A stretch of 59,936 nucleotides of DNA from Thermoplasmatota archaeon (GTDB lineage: Archaea; Thermoplasmatota; E2; DHVEG-1; B18-G2). Shown here one piece after another: positions 1-8,667 of the stretch; position 1 is the first letter of the stretch; the number at the start of each line of letters is the position of its first letter. Below the pieces are notes generated by a model. That model saw only the letters and a list, made by a program, of their open reading frames with translations, did no database searches and was not told the DNA's origin. Both the position numbers and the translations under genes were made by a program. Where the stretch lies: NCBI GenBank assembly GCA_029259115.1, contig JAPDJO010000034.1, positions 1 to 59,936 of the forward strand, in the 5' to 3' direction.

Positions 1-203
1 AAAAGCAGGGGACCCCATGCTCTGGTTGCATAGCTGAAGATATAAACTATTGGAATTTCCCATACAGGATATTCCTTCAACTCGTGGTATTTATATACAG
101 GCGTCAAAGGCTCTCCAGTAATTTTTGAATATACTATTGTAGCTAAGCCAAGGACAAGCAATGCAGTTGGCACAACAATTTTAATCCATTTTTTTACCGT
201 CAA
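1..203 (-). CDS. Partial membrane-anchored protein, N-terminal 67 residues
   Basis: The gene reads leftward off the window edge, so only its N-terminus is visible. I place the start at TTG 203-201 because AGGAGGTGA lies 5 bases upstream (about 209-217). The nearby TTG at 207 hits a stop after eight codons, and no ATG or GTG fits better. The peptide begins MTVKKWIK and continues with a hydrophobic stretch (VVPTALLVLGLATIVY, about residues 9-24), which is either a signal anchor or the first membrane helix. A polar part follows, with YKYHELKEYPVWEIPIVYIF. I do not recognise the family from this fragment. A TATA-like element just upstream suggests its own promoter. Confidence 0.7.
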   Translation of the reverse strand, partial: MTVKKWIKIVVPTALLVLGLATIVYSKITGEPLTPVYKYHELKEYPVWEIPIVYIFSYATRAWGPLL

Positions 204-255
204 TCAAATCACCTCCTAACTTTTTCAAATTTTTTTGAAATACTATAGGTGAAGC

Positions 256-265
256 CTATATAAAC
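256..265 (-). promoter_or_regulatory. TATA box of the left-edge gene
   Basis: On the minus strand the sequence reads TTTATATAGG. It lies 50-60 bases upstream of the TTG start at 203, leaving room for a leader of about 25-30 bases that carries the strong Shine-Dalgarno sequence. It sits in the 84-base gap after the radical SAM gene stop, so the left-edge gene is probably transcribed independently of it. Confidence 0.45.
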
Positions 266-287
266 TTTGCTGAATACTGGATAGTGG

Positions 288-1160
288 CTAAAGTATACCC
301 ATCCTCATTCCATGCCTTTTGCTGACCTCGGTACACATCCTGTAAATGGATTTTCTGTACTCTATATCGGGATTTGAGTTACGATACAAACTTCCGTACT
401 TCTCGAGCAGTTCCGGAAAGTGCAGTTCCAAGATTTTGAAGTAGAGCTTGCGCCCGGCGCCGTGCAGGGTGAGATCTCCAAAGAAAATATAGTCCACATC
501 AAGATCCTTTGCTGTTTTAACCATCTCCTCGATCTGATCCTCTGAGTCTGAGATGAAGGGGAGCAGGGGGATGAAGGCCGTACCGATTTTGAGGTCGTGT
601 TCCTCGATTTTCGATATCGCGTTCAATCTCTCTTTGATTCTCGGTGCGTTCGGTTCAAAGATCTTTCTCACATCTTCATCGAGGGTTGAGAATGAGAAGG
701 TTATCAGCGTGCCATCTCTCAGTTTGTGTTCTAGATCCTTGGGGAGTCTGGCATTCCCATCTATGGTTTTGAGGATATCCAGATCTCTAAGGATGAGTGG
801 AGATTTTGTGAGGCAGTGTACCGGGAAGCGATACTTTGCTATGATGTGAAGACACTTTCTGGTGAGATTATATTTCTCTTCTATGTGCATCCATGGTTCT
901 GTTGCGGAGCCAATGGATATGATACCGTATTCCTTCTTCTCCGCTCTCTTAGAAAGTTCGTTTTCAAGGAGGGATGGGGCGTTTATCTTCGCTGATACGC
1001 CATGCTTCATATCTCCGCCATACTTGCTTCCCCTGATATAACAGTAGATGCAGTTAAATGAACAGCCCAAATATGGATTCACCGAGTAATCATCCAGAAA
1101 CCATTCATCTCTCTTCTTGTGCTTGTTCAGGATGGATTTTGCGAGGATTTCTCTTACCAT
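288..1160 (-). CDS. Radical SAM protein, SplB/Rv2578c-like
   Basis: This is a 290-residue radical SAM enzyme of the spore-photoproduct-lyase-like group (COG1533 type). The 4Fe-4S cluster motif CSFNCIYC (CX3CX2C) lies near residue 33-40 in the context NPYLGCSFNCIYCYIRG. It is followed by GSATEPWMHIE and PVHCLTKSPL, which are typical of this group. The ATG at 1160 is chosen over GTG 1169 because GGTGAG precedes it. Reactions of most archaeal members are unknown, and DNA photoproduct repair should not be assumed. The gene diverges from nadE with about 100 bases between the starts, so the two promoters share that gap. Confidence 0.85.
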   Translation of the reverse strand: MVREILAKSILNKHKKRDEWFLDDYSVNPYLGCSFNCIYCYIRGSKYGGDMKHGVSAKINAPSLLENELSKRAEKKEYGIISIGSATEPWMHIEEKYNLTRKCLHIIAKYRFPVHCLTKSPLILRDLDILKTIDGNARLPKDLEHKLRDGTLITFSFSTLDEDVRKIFEPNAPRIKERLNAISKIEEHDLKIGTAFIPLLPFISDSEDQIEEMVKTAKDLDVDYIFFGDLTLHGAGRKLYFKILELHFPELLEKYGSLYRNSNPDIEYRKSIYRMCTEVSKRHGMRMGIL

Positions 1161-1262
1161 CCTTCTCACCGATTACTACCTCATCCTCTTAAAATAACCC
1201 CAGTAGATAAAACTGTCACAAACCTTTATCAAGCCATTCTTCCTTCACCAAATAGTGATAAC

Positions 1263-2087
1263 TTGCCCATAGAGATACCGTTTGACCCAGAATATGCAGA
1301 GAAAGTGATTAAGGAATTCATAAAGACCTACGTTGAGGTATTGGGAGCAAAGGGTGTCGTTATTGGTTTATCTGGTGGCATAGATTCAGCCGTGGTCTCT
1401 GTGCTCTGCAGAAAAATCCTTGGAAAGAGAAAGGTCAGGTGTCTCTTTCTTCCAGAGAAAGCAACACCAAAGAACGATATCAAACACAAGGAAATCCTGG
1501 TAGAGATGTTTGATCTCAATTGTAAAGACATCGATATTTCAGAAATCGTAGAAAACATATCAGAAATTTCTCCCGTAAAGCCTGATAAGATGGCACTTGC
1601 AAATATCAAAGCGAGAACCAGGATGATTTTCCTTTATGAATACGCAAACTCAACGAAGAGTATAGTCTGTGGAACCTCAAATAAATCAGAGTTGCTGATA
1701 GGATATTTCACGAAGTACGGCGACGGCGGCGCAGATATTATGCCAATCGGAGATCTCTACAAAACCCAGGTTTTCCAACTGGCAAGACATCTCGGTATAC
1801 CTGAGGAGATCATCAAAAAACCTCCTTCCGCTGGTCTGTGGAGGGGGCAGACGGATGAAAAAGAGATAGGGATAAGTTATAACATACTTGATCAGATTCT
1901 GTACGGTCTTGAGTTGAAGATGTCCCCGCATGAAATTGCTGAGAAAATACCTGTTTCTGTGGATGTTGTCGAGAGAGTCAGGGAGATGAGAGCAAAAAGC
2001 CAGCACAAGAGAAGAACCCCGCTCATACCAAAGATCGGGATAAGAACCATCGGTCTGGACTGGAGGTCTCCGGTTCTGGAAGGGTGA
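1263..2087 (+). CDS. nadE: NAD+ synthetase, ammonia-dependent
   Basis: This enzyme makes NAD from deamido-NAD, ATP and ammonia. The ATP-binding loop GLSGGIDSA falls at about residues 35-43, and CGTSNKSELLIGYFTKYGDGG with PSAGLWRGQTDE are the conserved substrate loops. There is no glutaminase domain, so it should use free ammonia. The frame is open far upstream into the divergent gene, but family proteins start just before the PEYAEKVIKEFI helix. TTG 1263 gives 274 residues, the usual length, and has GTGAT about 4 bases upstream. A weak TATA-like CTTTATCA near 1221 would give a very short leader. The start is the main uncertainty. Confidence 0.9.
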   Translation: MPIEIPFDPEYAEKVIKEFIKTYVEVLGAKGVVIGLSGGIDSAVVSVLCRKILGKRKVRCLFLPEKATPKNDIKHKEILVEMFDLNCKDIDISEIVENISEISPVKPDKMALANIKARTRMIFLYEYANSTKSIVCGTSNKSELLIGYFTKYGDGGADIMPIGDLYKTQVFQLARHLGIPEEIIKKPPSAGLWRGQTDEKEIGISYNILDQILYGLELKMSPHEIAEKIPVSVDVVERVREMRAKSQHKRRTPLIPKIGIRTIGLDWRSPVLEG

Positions 2088-2162
2088 AACAACAGGGTGT
2101 TATCTCGAAATCAGAAAAGAGAAAGTATCACAACCATTATCAGATGTTCAATGAACTCGATG

Positions 2163-2178
2163 TTAACTAATTAGTTAA
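2163..2178. promoter_or_regulatory. 16-bp perfect palindrome between nadE and phoU
   Basis: TTAACTAATTAGTTAA is a perfect palindrome in the 228-base gap where the nadE and phoU genes converge. It lacks the GC-rich stem and T-tract of a terminator. It could be a protein-binding site or chance in AT-rich DNA. I see no other gene or RNA in this gap. Confidence 0.25.
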
Positions 2179-2315
2179 TAAGTTTTCTACCCAAATTGCA
2201 CATCATCTATCAGCCGTAGATAAGAATTTCCACCAGTACGTGTACAAACTCTTGCCTGCGCCTGCCGACGCACTAATTGAAATCATAATCTGAAAGCAGA
2301 ATATCTCTATCCGTG

Positions 2316-2963
2316 TTATTTGATCTCAACCCGTTCTCCAGTTACCATGTAATGCACTTTTTCAGCAATCTTGCATGCATGGTCTCCGCATCTTTCCAGA
2401 TAGCGAGCGATCATCATGTAATGCGCACATCTTGTGATGGTGGATGGATTCTCCATCATGTAGGTGATACATTCTCTGAATATTGACCATCTCAGCGCAT
2501 CTAAACTATCGTCCCTCTCCTCAAAATCCTTTATCAGAGATATATCCTCTGTCTCAAATGCTTTCAATGCGTCATCTATCATCCTGCACACCATCTCCGC
2601 CATATATGGAATCTCAACGAGTTTCGCCACGTGCGGCTTGTCGCTCAATTCTTTGGCAATATTTGCTATATCTTTACCATATCTTCCTATTCTTGTTAAG
2701 TAAGTGATGGCTTTCAAAATACAAGCTACAGTTCGCATATCTTTTGCCATTGGATGATACAGCGCCACAAGTTGTAGAGCTTTTTCCTCTATCTCCGCAT
2801 CCATATCTGCAAGTTTCTTCTTCCTGGAAATGACCTTTTCAGCAAGCTCGATATCTTGCTTTTTCAATGCCTCTACAGAATTCCGGAGCATCTCCTTTGC
2901 AAGTTCGCCCATCTTTATTACCCTTCTCTTCAATTCTTTCAACTCCTCATGCAACCTATCCAT
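2316..2963 (-). CDS. phoU: Phosphate transport regulator PhoU
   Basis: The protein has 215 residues, the normal PhoU length, built from two three-helix repeats. Each repeat carries the acidic metal-binding motif typical of PhoU (for example ARYLERCGDHACKIAEKV in the second repeat, about residue 185-205). In bacteria PhoU links the Pst transporter to regulation of phosphate uptake. In archaea without PhoR/PhoB it probably acts on the transporter directly. It is the last gene of the pstS-C-A-B-phoU operon, starting 11 bases after the pstB stop. A second PhoU-domain protein, fused to an AbrB domain, lies divergently upstream of pstS. Confidence 0.93.
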   Translation of the reverse strand: MDRLHEELKELKRRVIKMGELAKEMLRNSVEALKKQDIELAEKVISRKKKLADMDAEIEEKALQLVALYHPMAKDMRTVACILKAITYLTRIGRYGKDIANIAKELSDKPHVAKLVEIPYMAEMVCRMIDDALKAFETEDISLIKDFEERDDSLDALRWSIFRECITYMMENPSTITRCAHYMMIARYLERCGDHACKIAEKVHYMVTGERVEIK

Positions 2964-2974
2964 ATCATCTCCTC

Positions 2975-3742
2975 CTATACCAATACTCCCGTAACATATT
3001 TCTCCGTCAACTCATGCTTCGGCTTCTCAAAAATCTCTCTTGTTGGTCCAACCTCCACCAACTTTCCAAGGTAAAGAAAGCCAACATAATCACTTACCCT
3101 TGCGGCCTGCGCCGGCTCATGGGTTACGAGAACAATGGTGTAATCTTTCTTCAATTCAAATAGCAAACTTTCGATGTTCTTTGTTCCCATCGGGTCTATA
3201 TTTGCCGTGGGCTCATCCATGAGCAAAATCTTTGGTTTTAATGCGAGAGCCCTGGCTATAACAAGGCGTTGCTTCTGACCACCACTCAAACTTGATGGAT
3301 AATCTTCCAGCCTGTCTTTTACTTCATTCCATAATGAAGATTTCTCGAGTGCCCATCTCACTCTTTCATCCATCTCCTTCTTACTTCTTACAAGATGATT
3401 CAGTTTCAAACCTATGGCTACGTTATCATATATTGTGAGATGAGGAAATGGATTTGGATACTGAAAAACCATACCAACCTCTCTCCTTACATCGATTGGA
3501 TTCACATCATCTGCATAAATGTTTTTTCCAAAGATCATGACCTTTCCCTCCACCCTCGCATCCTTATTGAGCTCGAGCAATCGATTGAAGGCTCTGAGAA
3601 GGGTTGACTTTCCGCAACCGCTTGGTCCCATCAAAGCGAATACGGTGTTTTGTGGTATCTTCAAATTTATACCCTTGATAACCTCATTCTCGCCATAGTA
3701 GATTCTCAAATTTTCCGTCTCTATCGCATATCTGGTTTTCAC
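2975..3742 (-). CDS. pstB: Phosphate ABC transporter ATP-binding protein PstB
   Basis: This is the ATPase of the high-affinity phosphate importer. Walker A is GPSGCGKST, the ABC signature is LSGGQKQR, Walker B is ILLMDEP and the switch histidine is in VLVTHE. The frame is open further upstream, but the real start is GTG 3742: it follows GGGAGGTGAAAC and overlaps the pstA stop by four bases (GTGA). That gives 255 residues, the normal PstB size. Overlap with pstA indicates translational coupling of the transporter subunits. Confidence 0.95.
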   Translation of the reverse strand: MKTRYAIETENLRIYYGENEVIKGINLKIPQNTVFALMGPSGCGKSTLLRAFNRLLELNKDARVEGKVMIFGKNIYADDVNPIDVRREVGMVFQYPNPFPHLTIYDNVAIGLKLNHLVRSKKEMDERVRWALEKSSLWNEVKDRLEDYPSSLSGGQKQRLVIARALALKPKILLMDEPTANIDPMGTKNIESLLFELKKDYTIVLVTHEPAQAARVSDYVGFLYLGKLVEVGPTREIFEKPKHELTEKYVTGVLV

Positions 3743-4572
3743 AGTTTCACCTCCCTTAAACTGAGCCTCACCGGTATGAATATCAGGAGGAAGATTAAAA
3801 GTAAAACAAGAGATGCTCCCCACGCCATTGCATGATCAGCCTTACTCGGGCTCTGGACAAGGGTGTATATAAGCAGAGGAACTGCTCCAACAGGCTGTGT
3901 TATAGATGTTGGATAGCTCTGATACAATCCACCGGCTGTGAAAAGCAGTGGAGCGGTCTCTCCGGCAACCTTTGCCATACCTATCAATACCCCAGTTAAA
4001 ATACCTCTCTTTGCAAGGGGAACGAGTATTTTGAATATCACTTTCATTCTTGATAATCCCAATCCAAAAGATGCCTCTCTGTAAGTGAACGGAATCTGTC
4101 TCATCGCTTCCTGTGTGTAGACTGCAACATAGGGCATCAATATTATTGCCAGAGCAAATGCTCCGGCAAATGCTGAGTAAGTTCCCATAGGAATTGCTAT
4201 CACGCTCATCGCGAAGACGCCAACCAGAATGGTTGGAAACTCAAGCATTATCTGGAGTAATGTCTTTGTTGCTCTCCCAATTTTACTATCTGGATATTCA
4301 TATGCATGGATTCCAACCAGCAATGCTACAGGGAGACCAATCAGTGATGACAGGAATATCAGGATGAATGTGCCTGCAATAGCTGGACCGATTCCGCCTT
4401 CGCCGAGCGTTCCTGTGATGAATGTAAAGCCTCTCTCCAAAATAACCGGTAGACCATTCATGAAAACTGTAACGATAATGTGGAACAAGGGTAAAATGCC
4501 AACAAATGTTAAGATAGATATGGCTAAGATAAAGAGGATTTCCTTTCCCTTTCTCAACCTATATTCTGACAT
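3739..4572 (-). CDS. pstA: Phosphate ABC transporter permease PstA
   Basis: A 277-residue membrane permease with about six helices. The cytoplasmic EAA-like coupling loop is in [26 protein letters not shown], and [11 protein letters not shown] is typical for PstA. It forms the channel with PstC. Its start overlaps the end of pstC by 14 bases and its stop overlaps the pstB start, so the three genes are a tightly coupled set. Confidence 0.94.
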   Translation of the reverse strand: MSEYRLRKGKEILFILAISILTFVGILPLFHIIVTVFMNGLPVILERGFTFITGTLGEGGIGPAIAGTFILIFLSSLIGLPVALLVGIHAYEYPDSKIGRATKTLLQIMLEFPTILVGVFAMSVIAIPMGTYSAFAGAFALAIILMPYVAVYTQEAMRQIPFTYREASFGLGLSRMKVIFKILVPLAKRGILTGVLIGMAKVAGETAPLLFTAGGLYQSYPTSITQPVGAVPLLIYTLVQSPSKADHAMAWGASLVLLLIFLLIFIPVRLSLREVKL

Positions 4573-5539
4573 TCTCCTCCCACCTTTTCAGCAGATAAAG
4601 TCCAGCCACATTCACAATCAAGCCTATAATGAAGAGAGCCAAACCCCCTGCATACAAAACGGGGAGCATGTGCTCATAGATGAATGCGTTTCCAAACTGG
4701 TTTGCAATTAATGAAGAGATTGTGTAACCGGGTGAAAACAAACCCACGCTCAGATTGAATGTATTTCCTATGACCAAACTTACAGCTACTGTCTCTCCAA
4801 CTGCTCTTCCAAATGCCAGAATCAAACCAGAAAAAATGGCTGGTTTGATATAGCCAAGCAGAACCTTTGTAGCCTCATAACGTGTTGACCCTATCGATGA
4901 TATCGCCTCGCGATAGGTGAAAGGAATCATCTGATATGCCTCTCTTATTATTGCAGATGCAAATGGTGTTACCATTATGCCAAGCAGTACCCCTGCTGAG
5001 AAGTAGCTATAACCTGTTATCGGGGGGGAGGAGAAGATAGGAATGAATGATAGATGCTTGTACAAGGGCATCATAACGTATTTCTGAAGGAAAGGTACCA
5101 AAACAAAAGCTCCCCATATTCCATATATTATAGTTGGCAATCCAGCCATCATGTCGGAGACTATTATGAGGATATTCTTCACCCTCTTTGGAACATAATC
5201 CACGACAAAGATGGAGTACGCGATGGATATCGGAAGTGCTATTATTATGGCTATTAAAGATGTGTATACCGTTCCCCAGATTGCAGAGGCAAGCCCATAA
5301 TATTCATTACTCGCTTCTTCTGCAGCCTGCCACACATTCTCAAAATAAACCGATAATCCTTCTCTGATAAAGGCAGGCAATGCATTGTAAAAATATATTA
5401 CCAGCATCCATGCGAACAGCAAGAAAACAAAGATTACAGCGGGAATGGTTACCACTTTGAAGAGATCTACCTTTCCAGCGCTCTTCCTGAGATTACAATG
5501 GGAAAAGAAAAAATGGAGAGAGGTTTTGATGCTCGTCAT
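4559..5539 (-). CDS. pstC: Phosphate ABC transporter permease PstC
   Basis: A 326-residue permease partner of PstA. It has an N-terminal hydrophobic helix (VVTIPAVIFVFLLFAWMLVIYFY), then a periplasmic-side segment before the permease core. The coupling loop FTYREAISSIGSTRYEATKVLLG and the motif GRAVGETVAV identify the family. The N-terminal 20 residues before the first helix are not typical, so a somewhat later start is possible. It begins 7 bases after the pstS stop. Confidence 0.93.
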   Translation of the reverse strand: MTSIKTSLHFFFSHCNLRKSAGKVDLFKVVTIPAVIFVFLLFAWMLVIYFYNALPAFIREGLSVYFENVWQAAEEASNEYYGLASAIWGTVYTSLIAIIIALPISIAYSIFVVDYVPKRVKNILIIVSDMMAGLPTIIYGIWGAFVLVPFLQKYVMMPLYKHLSFIPIFSSPPITGYSYFSAGVLLGIMVTPFASAIIREAYQMIPFTYREAISSIGSTRYEATKVLLGYIKPAIFSGLILAFGRAVGETVAVSLVIGNTFNLSVGLFSPGYTISSLIANQFGNAFIYEHMLPVLYAGGLALFIIGLIVNVAGLYLLKRWEENVRI

Positions 5540-5546
5540 AATCTCG

Positions 5547-6653
5547 TTATTCCTGAATCATGTTTACCGCATTCAATCCAATCTGTGCCACCTCTTGAGG
5601 CAAAGTAACATAGCCGGGCGCCAGGTTCTCTTCTTTCTGTCCTTCTGTCAGAACCCATGTCAAGAAGTCCTTTATCGCCTTTGCTTCCTCTGATGAATAA
5701 TGTTTTCCATTCTTGTTCTGCCATACGAGCAGATGAGTAAATGCCACTATTGGATAGGTGTTATTCCCCTCAGCATCGAGAAGCTGCTTTATATCCTCTC
5801 TATAACCTTCTGTTGGGTCTGGAATAAATGAACTAACCTGGGATACTGCAGCCTGTATGGTTTCTGTGGTTGGCTTGACAAACCTTCCATTTTTGTTCTC
5901 TATGGATGCAACGGGCAGGTTCTCTTCGATGGCAAAGGATAATTCTGTGTAACATATGCTACCCTCCGTTTGTTTAAGAATCGCAACAACTCCCGGATTT
6001 CCCTTTCCAGCAAGACCCCGTCCCATCTTATCCACTGGCCAGTCAACGGTTTTTCCAGCTCCAACCTCATTTGCCCACTTCTCGCTTATCAAACTTAGAT
6101 AGGTTGTGAATATCGCTGTCGTTCCGCTTGAATCGCTCCTGTGGATTACCTTTATCTTTTCATGAGGCAAATCTGCATCTGGGTTCAGCTGTTTTATAGA
6201 TTCATCATCCCAGTACTCGATATCCCCTATGAAAATATCAACGAGAACCTCTCTGCTTAACTTCAACTCATCGATACCTGGCAGGTTATAGGCTACAACA
6301 ACCGCTCCAACGATCTCTGGAAATTGCAATGGTTGGTCTCCAGTGTTCAGAAACTTGTTCCATGTATCTTCTTTTACCGGAGGATCCGTTCTCCCTATGT
6401 GGGTTAAACCCTGCAGGAAAGCCTCCTGTCCATGCCCGGAGCCGCCGCCCTCGTATTCTATCTTTACATTTGGATGATTCTTTTGATATACATCTATCCA
6501 CTTCTGTATTTGATACTGTGGGAATGTTGCGCCAGTTGTGCGGATTGTGATGGTCTTGTTCTCGTTTGTGCATCCTGTTAGCAATAGGGTGGTGGATATG
6601 ATGGCGCTCGCGAGCATCACCAATATCAGTCTCTCTTTTCCTGTTCTCATCAT
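5547..6653 (-). CDS. pstS: Phosphate-binding lipoprotein PstS
   Basis: This is the extracellular phosphate receptor of the Pst system. The N-terminus is a lipoprotein signal with the lipobox LLTGC at about residue 24-28. Phosphate-binding signatures are TTGATFPQYQIQKWI near the start, GGGSGHGQEAF, and HRSDSSGTTAIFTTYL in the middle. At 368 residues it is a usual size. It is the first gene of the operon and is transcribed from a TATA box about 20-33 bases upstream of its start. That promoter is shared with the divergent regulator across an 18-bp palindrome. Confidence 0.95.
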   Translation of the reverse strand: MMRTGKERLILVMLASAIISTTLLLTGCTNENKTITIRTTGATFPQYQIQKWIDVYQKNHPNVKIEYEGGGSGHGQEAFLQGLTHIGRTDPPVKEDTWNKFLNTGDQPLQFPEIVGAVVVAYNLPGIDELKLSREVLVDIFIGDIEYWDDESIKQLNPDADLPHEKIKVIHRSDSSGTTAIFTTYLSLISEKWANEVGAGKTVDWPVDKMGRGLAGKGNPGVVAILKQTEGSICYTELSFAIEENLPVASIENKNGRFVKPTTETIQAAVSQVSSFIPDPTEGYREDIKQLLDAEGNNTYPIVAFTHLLVWQNKNGKHYSSEEAKAIKDFLTWVLTEGQKEENLAPGYVTLPQEVAQIGLNAVNMIQE

Positions 6654-6672
6654 CGACCTCTGTAAAAGCTGG

Positions 6673-6749
6673 GTTTAATATATACCTTTTCGACATAGAA
6701 TATATTGCAATATATTGTAGCAATAGACATATATAGTAGTATATATTTT
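6673..6749. promoter_or_regulatory. Divergent pst promoter with 18-bp palindromic operator
   Basis: On the minus strand GGTATATATTAAAC (6673-6686) is a good TATA box for pstS. On the plus strand TATA-like stretches at 6727-6736 and 6738-6749 precede the AbrB-PhoU regulator. Between them AATATATTGCAATATATT (6699-6716) is a perfect palindrome, and a related half (TTGTAGCAATA) follows it. The palindrome lies upstream of both TATA boxes, as expected of an archaeal operator or activator site for phosphate control. Confidence 0.6.
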
Positions 6750-6767
6750 ACGGATTGGGGCGAGATA

Positions 6768-7775
6768 ATGGAGATAAGAAAGGTTCAGGTTACGGGTGGA
6801 TCCAGTTACACCATCTCTCTTCCGAAATCTTGGGTGAAATCGCTGAACATAAAGAAAAATGATCCTTTAGGAATGATCATTCAGCCAGATATGACTTTGC
6901 TCATCACGCCCAACATAGATAAAAAGGAGGTACACAGAAAGATAGAGTTCGATGCTGATCATCTCTCAGAACCAGAGCATCTTTTCAGGTGTTTGATAGG
7001 GGCATACATCTCAGGATATACAATCATCAGAATAAAATCGAATAAATCAATACCACCAGCCGTAAGAGCAGCTGTCAGAAAGTTCACGCGCCAGGCGATA
7101 GGTCAGGAAGTTGTGGAAGAAACTCCTGTCTCTATCACAATAAAGGATATACTCAATCCCGAGGAGATGCCATTTGAAAACAGCATAAAAAGAATGTATG
7201 TCATTGTGAGGGGCATGCACAGAGATGTTATTAATGCTTTGAAAAACAGAGACAAATCGCTTGCAGAGGATGCGATTGCCAGAGATGATGAAGTAGATAG
7301 ACTGCACTGGTTGATTGCCCGTCAGCAGAATATCATATCAAAGGATCTAAGTCTTGCACAGAGGATGGGTATTGCCATGGGAGCTGGTACCAATTATTTC
7401 CTGATAAGCAAAATCATCGAACGCATTGGAGATCATGCGGTTAGAATTGCAAAGAATGTTGTTGACCTCATCGATAAGGATTTGGATGAAAAAATTGTTC
7501 ATGCATTGGAGGTTGCGAGCAATCTTGCGCTGGAGATGTTCGACAAAAGCATCAGATCTTTCTTTGAAGAAGACCTGGAAGCAGTTAATAAGAATATTGA
7601 ATCCCTATCTCGCCTTGCATCGCAGTGTAGAGATATCGACACACTCATATTGCAGCATGAAGGAGGAGTTGCGATCTCTGTGAGTCAAATCGTGGAAAGC
7701 ATAAAGAGAACAGGAGAATACTCTGCGGATCTATCTGAATATGCCATAAATTATCTGATCGAAAAACATGTGTAA
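6768..7775 (+). CDS. AbrB/SpoVT-PhoU phosphate-uptake regulator
   Basis: A 335-residue protein with two parts. The first 45 residues are a swapped-hairpin AbrB DNA-binding domain (VTGGSSYTISLPKSWVKSLNIKKNDPL). The rest is a PhoU-type helical domain (IERIGDHAVRIAKNVVDL near the middle and a second repeat at the C-terminus). Such fusions are common in archaea next to pst genes and are taken to be phosphate-responsive transcription factors. ATG 6768 is chosen over in-frame upstream codons because it places the AbrB fold at the N-terminus and follows GGGGCGAGAT. It faces away from pstS across a palindrome, so it likely controls that operon and itself. Confidence 0.88.
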   Translation: MEIRKVQVTGGSSYTISLPKSWVKSLNIKKNDPLGMIIQPDMTLLITPNIDKKEVHRKIEFDADHLSEPEHLFRCLIGAYISGYTIIRIKSNKSIPPAVRAAVRKFTRQAIGQEVVEETPVSITIKDILNPEEMPFENSIKRMYVIVRGMHRDVINALKNRDKSLAEDAIARDDEVDRLHWLIARQQNIISKDLSLAQRMGIAMGAGTNYFLISKIIERIGDHAVRIAKNVVDLIDKDLDEKIVHALEVASNLALEMFDKSIRSFFEEDLEAVNKNIESLSRLASQCRDIDTLILQHEGGVAISVSQIVESIKRTGEYSADLSEYAINYLIEKHV

Positions 7776-7852
7776 GAAAGTGCATCGGTAGTGAGATAAG
7801 CGGATGATTGAGATTACCCAGTTCATCTCCTTTTCTACATCTTGCTGGTCAG

Positions 7853-7874
7853 ATCAAACAAATGTATGTTTGAT
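7853..7874 (+). terminator. Hairpin terminator candidate after the pst regulator
   Basis: ATCAAACA and TGTTTGAT form a perfect 8-bp stem around a six-base loop, followed by TTTTC. It sits about 75 bases after the stop of the AbrB-PhoU gene. Archaeal termination depends mainly on T-tracts, so the hairpin itself may not be essential. Confidence 0.4.
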
Positions 7875-7924
7875 TTTCTTGGATAGAGCAACTCTCCAGT
7901 TTTGGAAGAACAGAATTTTTTAAT

Positions 7925-7949
7925 ATAAGAATTTTTATGATATTCTTAT
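7925..7949. promoter_or_regulatory. Inverted repeat abutting the start of the 7.95-kb gene
   Basis: ATAAGAAT (7925-7932) and ATTCTTAT (7942-7949) are perfect 8-bp inverted arms ending one base before the GTG start at 7951. The left arm overlaps an AT-rich TATA-like stretch (TTTTTAATATAAG). A repressor bound here would block transcription. Alternatively the two arms could pair in a longer transcript and hide the start codon. Confidence 0.35.
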
Positions 7950-7950
7950 C

Positions 7951-8667
7951 GTGAAACACGGATTAATAACAGCTATGGTCATATCCCTCGTGATTATCTC
8001 GTCACCATCATTAGCCAAAAACCATTCCAGTAACCAAACCAGGATAGGAGTAGCTATAGCCTCTTACAGTAACGCTGGTATCCAAAGAGACCATTTCTAC
8101 AAATCTATCCCGAGAGAAAATATCGACCGCCTAACCCTTCAAATGTTGAGCTTTGAAGTTAAATACTCAGGTGCCGAGAAGATTGAACACCAGATAGATG
8201 CAATAAGGAAATATTTGGGTGTCGATCTGGCCAGATTTAAAGGTCAAGGGTTTCTAAAATCATCGAAGATTGGAAAGAAATCTCTTCTAATAGGCTTTCA
8301 CATGATAGTAGCCCATTTTACTCCAAATGGATGTATAAACGGTACGTGCTTTCCCTTTCCACCAATCGTTTATCGTACTTTCAACCGCTCATTTGAAGAT
8401 AATGGGAAACTCAGCGGTGTTGTTGGCATACTGCCTTTTTACATTGGTTATACTCGCTCGAAGGTATATGTTACTGTGATCGGCATAACATCAAAAGGTT
8501 TTGTATTTGATGGATCCTTCTCTCCGTTCTACGAGCTACTGATCCCATGCTCGGGAACATCAATAAGAGTCTACGAGGAAAAGAACGGGAAGAAAGAAAT
8601 CCTGTTTGAGTACAACCTAGATATATGTTGGTTTGGTGTTTTAGGAGGACACCGATCAGAGATCTAG
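7951..8667 (+). CDS. Secreted protein of unknown family
   Basis: A 238-residue protein with an N-terminal signal peptide (MKHGLITAMVISLVIISSPSLA), probably cleaved after SLA. The mature part is beta-rich and contains HFTPNGCINGTCFPFPPIVY, where two close cysteines may form a disulfide, and two more cysteines near the C-terminus (LIPCSGTS and LDICWFG). I do not recognise the fold. The start is GTG 7951, nearly leaderless after a TATA-like stretch. The 3' end overlaps the convergent purC gene by 12 bases. Confidence 0.75.
   Translation: MKHGLITAMVISLVIISSPSLAKNHSSNQTRIGVAIASYSNAGIQRDHFYKSIPRENIDRLTLQMLSFEVKYSGAEKIEHQIDAIRKYLGVDLARFKGQGFLKSSKIGKKSLLIGFHMIVAHFTPNGCINGTCFPFPPIVYRTFNRSFEDNGKLSGVVGILPFYIGYTRSKVYVTVIGITSKGFVFDGSFSPFYELLIPCSGTSIRVYEEKNGKKEILFEYNLDICWFGVLGGHRSEI

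Noticed and set aside
553..849. 98-codon plus-strand frame opposite the radical SAM gene
   Set aside because: It lies wholly antisense to a conserved gene and reads as the mirror of its codons.
2100..2260. Possible minus-strand C/D box RNA between nadE and phoU
   Set aside because: An ATGATG and a CTGA occur about 66 bases apart, but there is no D'/C' pair and no terminal stem.
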